Source of the DNA: Brachybacterium ginsengisoli
GTDB taxonomy: Bacteria > Actinomycetota > Actinomycetes > Actinomycetales > Dermabacteraceae
NCBI RefSeq assembly: GCF_002407065.1
Contig: NZ_CP023564.1
Span: 2,542,001-2,606,000 of the forward strand
Direction of reading: 5' to 3'
Length of the DNA: 64,000 nt
Shown: positions 61,955 to 64,000 of the stretch, in pieces
Layout: each line of letters begins with the position of its first letter
Position numbering within the stretch: position 1 is the first letter of the stretch
The notes under the pieces: generated by a model
Told to the model about the DNA's origin: nothing
Seen by the model: only the letters and a program-made list of their open reading frames with translations
The model's database searches: none
Program-made: the position numbers and the translations under genes

Positions 61955-63523
61955 TCAGGCCGCGCCGCGGAGCTCGGCCGCGAGCGCCTCGTCGACCCGT
62001 GCGTGCAGGCGCGTGCCCTCCATGAGGTGCTCCTCGGAGAGCACCTCTCCGCTGGTGTGGACCCGGGAGATCAGGTCACCGCGGGAGTAGGGCACCACGA
62101 GGTCCACCTCGACGGCAGGCCGCGGCAGACGGTCGGCGATCAGCTCCCGCAGCTCCTCGATGCCCATCCCGGTGCGTGCCGAGACCACCACGGAGTCGCC
62201 CACCTGGCTGCGGATCCGGGCGATGGTCTCCGGCTCGGCGAGGTCCGCCTTGTTCAGCACCACCACCTCGGGGACGTCGAAGCCCTCGATCTCGCCGAGC
62301 ACGGTGCGCACGGCGGCGATCTGCCCCTCCGGGTCCGGGTGCGAGGCATCGACCACGTGCAGCAGCAGGTCCGAGTCCCCGACCTCCTCGAGCGTCGAGC
62401 GGAACGCCTCGATCAGCTGTGTCGGCAGATGGCGGACGAAGCCGACGGTGTCGGCATAGGTGTACTCGCGTCCGTCCGGGGTGGTGGTGCGCCGCACCGT
62501 CGGGTCCAGGGTCGCGAAGAGCGCGTTCTCGACCAGCACCCCGGCGCCGGTGAGCCGGTTCAGCAGCGAGGACTTGCCGGCGTTCGTGTAGCCCGCGATC
62601 GCGACGGCCGGGATCTTGTGGCGCCTGCGGTCCGCCCGCTGGGCGTCGCGTCCCGGTGCCATCGCCTTGATCTCGCGGCGCAGCTTGGACATGCGGTCGC
62701 GGATCCGTCGGCGATCCAGCTCGATCTTGGTCTCGCCGGGCCCGCGCGAGCCCATGCCGGCGCCCGCGCCGCCCACCTGGCCGCCGGCCTGACGGGACAT
62801 CGACTCGCCCCAGCCGCGCAGTCGCGGCAGCAGGTACTCCAGCTGCGCGAGCTCCACCTGGGCCTTGCCCTCCCGGGACTTCGCATGCTGGGCGAAGATG
62901 TCCAGGATGAGCGCGGTGCGGTCCACGACCTTGACCTTGACGATGTCCTCCAGGGCACGGCGCTGCCCCGGCGCGAGCTCGCCGTCGGCGATGACCGTGT
63001 CCGCACCGTTGGCGGCGACGAGGTCCGCCAGCTCGGCGGCCTTGCCCTTGCCGAGGAAGGTCGCCGGGTCCGGATGGGCACGACGCTGGAGGACGCCGTC
63101 GAGGACCTCGGAGCCCGCGGTCTCGGCGAGCGCGGCGAGCTCCTGGAGGCTGGTCTCGGCCTGCTCGGTGTTGCCGGAGGTGTAGAGGCCGGCGAGGACC
63201 ACGCGCTCCAGGCGGAGCTGGCGGTACTCGACCTCGGTGACGTCCTCGAGCTCGGTGGAGAGCCCGGCGACGCGGCGCAGCGCCTGGCGGTCGGCGAGGT
63301 CGTACTGGTCCCCGTCGGTCTCGGAGTCGTAGGTGACCGCAGAGAGGGACGCATCGCCGCGGGCGAGGATGCGCTCGGTCAGCGGGTCACGGGTGGGACG
63401 AGCGGCGGCGGGAGCGTCCTCGGTGCGGTCCGCTCCGCTGACGTGCTCGGCCCCGGGCCCTCCCGCGCTGGTCCCGTCGACGTCGGCGTCGGAGTCGGGT
63501 TCGGGATGGAAGGCGATCGGCAC
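61955..63523 (-). CDS. hflX: Ribosome-associated GTPase HflX
   Basis: A 522-residue GTPase that splits stalled or stress-damaged ribosomes. The HflX domain is clear (FLGKGKAAELADLVAANGADTVIADGELAPGQRRALEDIVKVKVVDRTALILDIFAQHAKSREGKAQVELAQLEYLLPRL, with GSRGPGETKIELDRRRI). G motifs follow: GYTNAGKSSLLN, DTVGFVRHLP and NKADL. The first 80 residues are an acidic extension. The start is a GTG at 63523 with AGGAG 10 bases upstream. It diverges from the methyltransferase gene at the window edge. Confidence 0.96.
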   Translation of the reverse strand: MPIAFHPEPDSDADVDGTSAGGPGAEHVSGADRTEDAPAAARPTRDPLTERILARGDASLSAVTYDSETDGDQYDLADRQALRRVAGLSTELEDVTEVEYRQLRLERVVLAGLYTSGNTEQAETSLQELAALAETAGSEVLDGVLQRRAHPDPATFLGKGKAAELADLVAANGADTVIADGELAPGQRRALEDIVKVKVVDRTALILDIFAQHAKSREGKAQVELAQLEYLLPRLRGWGESMSRQAGGQVGGAGAGMGSRGPGETKIELDRRRIRDRMSKLRREIKAMAPGRDAQRADRRRHKIPAVAIAGYTNAGKSSLLNRLTGAGVLVENALFATLDPTVRRTTTPDGREYTYADTVGFVRHLPTQLIEAFRSTLEEVGDSDLLLHVVDASHPDPEGQIAAVRTVLGEIEGFDVPEVVVLNKADLAEPETIARIRSQVGDSVVVSARTGMGIEELRELIADRLPRPAVEVDLVVPYSRGDLISRVHTSGEVLSEEHLMEGTRLHARVDEALAAELRGAA

Positions 63524-63676
63524 GGTCTGGGCACTCCTGGGTCAGGGGACATCTGGAGCTCCAGAATCCCACGTCCGGGCACAGGGGTCGAGACATTTTG
63601 CGCAGGGCGGAGCGGACAGGACGGCGACGAGGCTCCTCGCCCGACGGGTCGCCGCCGGGATCCGTATCCTGCTGTG

Positions 63677-64000
63677 GTGGACGAGCACTACTTCACCCCC
63701 TCCCCCTCGACCGAGGATCGCCGCTTCCCGCTGCAGGTGCGCCTGGCCGGTCGCGATCTCGACCTCGTCTCGAGCGCCTCGGTGTTCAGCGGACGCGGTC
63801 TGGACAAGGCGACCGCCGTGCTGCTGGATCGGCTCGACGAGATCGCCGAGCCGCCGCCCGGAGCGACGATCGTGGACCTCGGCTGCGGCTGGGGTCCGAT
63901 CGCCCTGACCGCCGCGCAGCTGCATCCGGACGCCCACGTATGGGCGGTCGACGTCAGCGAGCGCGCCCGGGAGCTGACCGCGGAGAACGCCCGACGCGCC
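63677..64000 (+). CDS. RsmC-like class I SAM-dependent methyltransferase (cut by the window end)
   Basis: Only the first 108 codons are visible. After an N-terminal beta-rich segment (DEHYFTPSPSTEDRRFPLQVRLAGRDLDLVSSASVFSGRGLDKATAVLLDRL) comes the SAM-binding motif IVDLGCGWGPIALTAAQLHPDAHVWAVDVSERARELTAENARR. This is the small MTS/RsmC-type rRNA or protein methyltransferase layout. The substrate is unknown. TATCCT (63665-63670) ends 6 bases before the GTG at 63677, favouring that codon and a leaderless transcript over the GTG at 63674. Confidence 0.85.
   Translation, partial: MDEHYFTPSPSTEDRRFPLQVRLAGRDLDLVSSASVFSGRGLDKATAVLLDRLDEIAEPPPGATIVDLGCGWGPIALTAAQLHPDAHVWAVDVSERARELTAENARRA

Noticed and set aside
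49000-64000. A novel defence or mobile system in the right part of the window
   Set aside because: Genes here (DUF3040, dinB, cspA, helR, nrdR, lexA, dinG, hflX) are ordinary chromosomal genes. No integrase, transposase, toxin pair or abrupt composition change was seen.

Overview
The window is a stretch of chromosome from a high-GC actinobacterium. The evidence is the very high G+C, a division and cell-wall (dcw) cluster without ftsA, SepF and a Wag31-type DivIVA, a MurE with the meso-diaminopimelate motif DNPR, a LexA/LysM/NrdR locus ordered as in Mycobacterium and Corynebacterium, and a class II HelD/HelR helicase. From memory the gene content fits Dermabacteraceae, probably Brachybacterium. 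The genus is an inference that the sequence alone does not prove. No rRNA, tRNA, insertion sequence, prophage or CRISPR array was seen.

Layout. 1-6.3 kb: ferredoxin, dapC and gltA in a row, a stand-alone SH3-like protein, a CDP-alcohol phosphatidyltransferase, a small membrane protein and the GTPase typA. 6.6-12.2 kb: a complete oligopeptide ABC importer operon (lipoprotein, two permeases, one fused double ATPase). 12.3-19 kb: pgi, an MHS-type transporter, a flotillin-like protein, a broken oxidoreductase and an acyl-CoA dehydrogenase, with repeat-rich gaps. 19-29 kb: an EEP-family hydrolase, dnaE, a MetE-C-terminal-like protein, a GH38 alpha-mannosidase behind a putative LacI-type operator, and an unknown gene.

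29-49.7 kb, all on the minus strand, is the division and wall supercluster. Read in transcription order it is mraZ, rsmH, ftsL, ftsI, murE, murF, mraY, murD, ftsW, murG, murC, ftsQ, ftsZ, pgeF, sepF, yggT, divIVA, lspA, rluD. Most junctions overlap by 1-4 bases or have very short gaps. There are internal promoters before murC, ftsZ and divIVA, and four phased MraZ-type boxes upstream of mraZ.

50-64 kb is rich in nucleic-acid functions: a DUF3040 protein, dinB with a HEPN-like partner, a spermidine-synthase-like protein, cspA, a PAC2 protein, helR, nrdR, a LysM protein divergent from lexA with two LexA boxes between them, a DinG-like helicase, hflX and the start of an RsmC-like methyltransferase.

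The most informative non-coding signals are the two LexA boxes (one encloses the ribosome binding site of the LysM gene), the MraZ box array, a recurring TANNNT-6/7 nt-start codon arrangement suggesting leaderless transcripts at ten genes, a perfect 22-bp inverted repeat at 14122-14170, and several intergenic tandem repeats. No clearly new multi-gene system was found.
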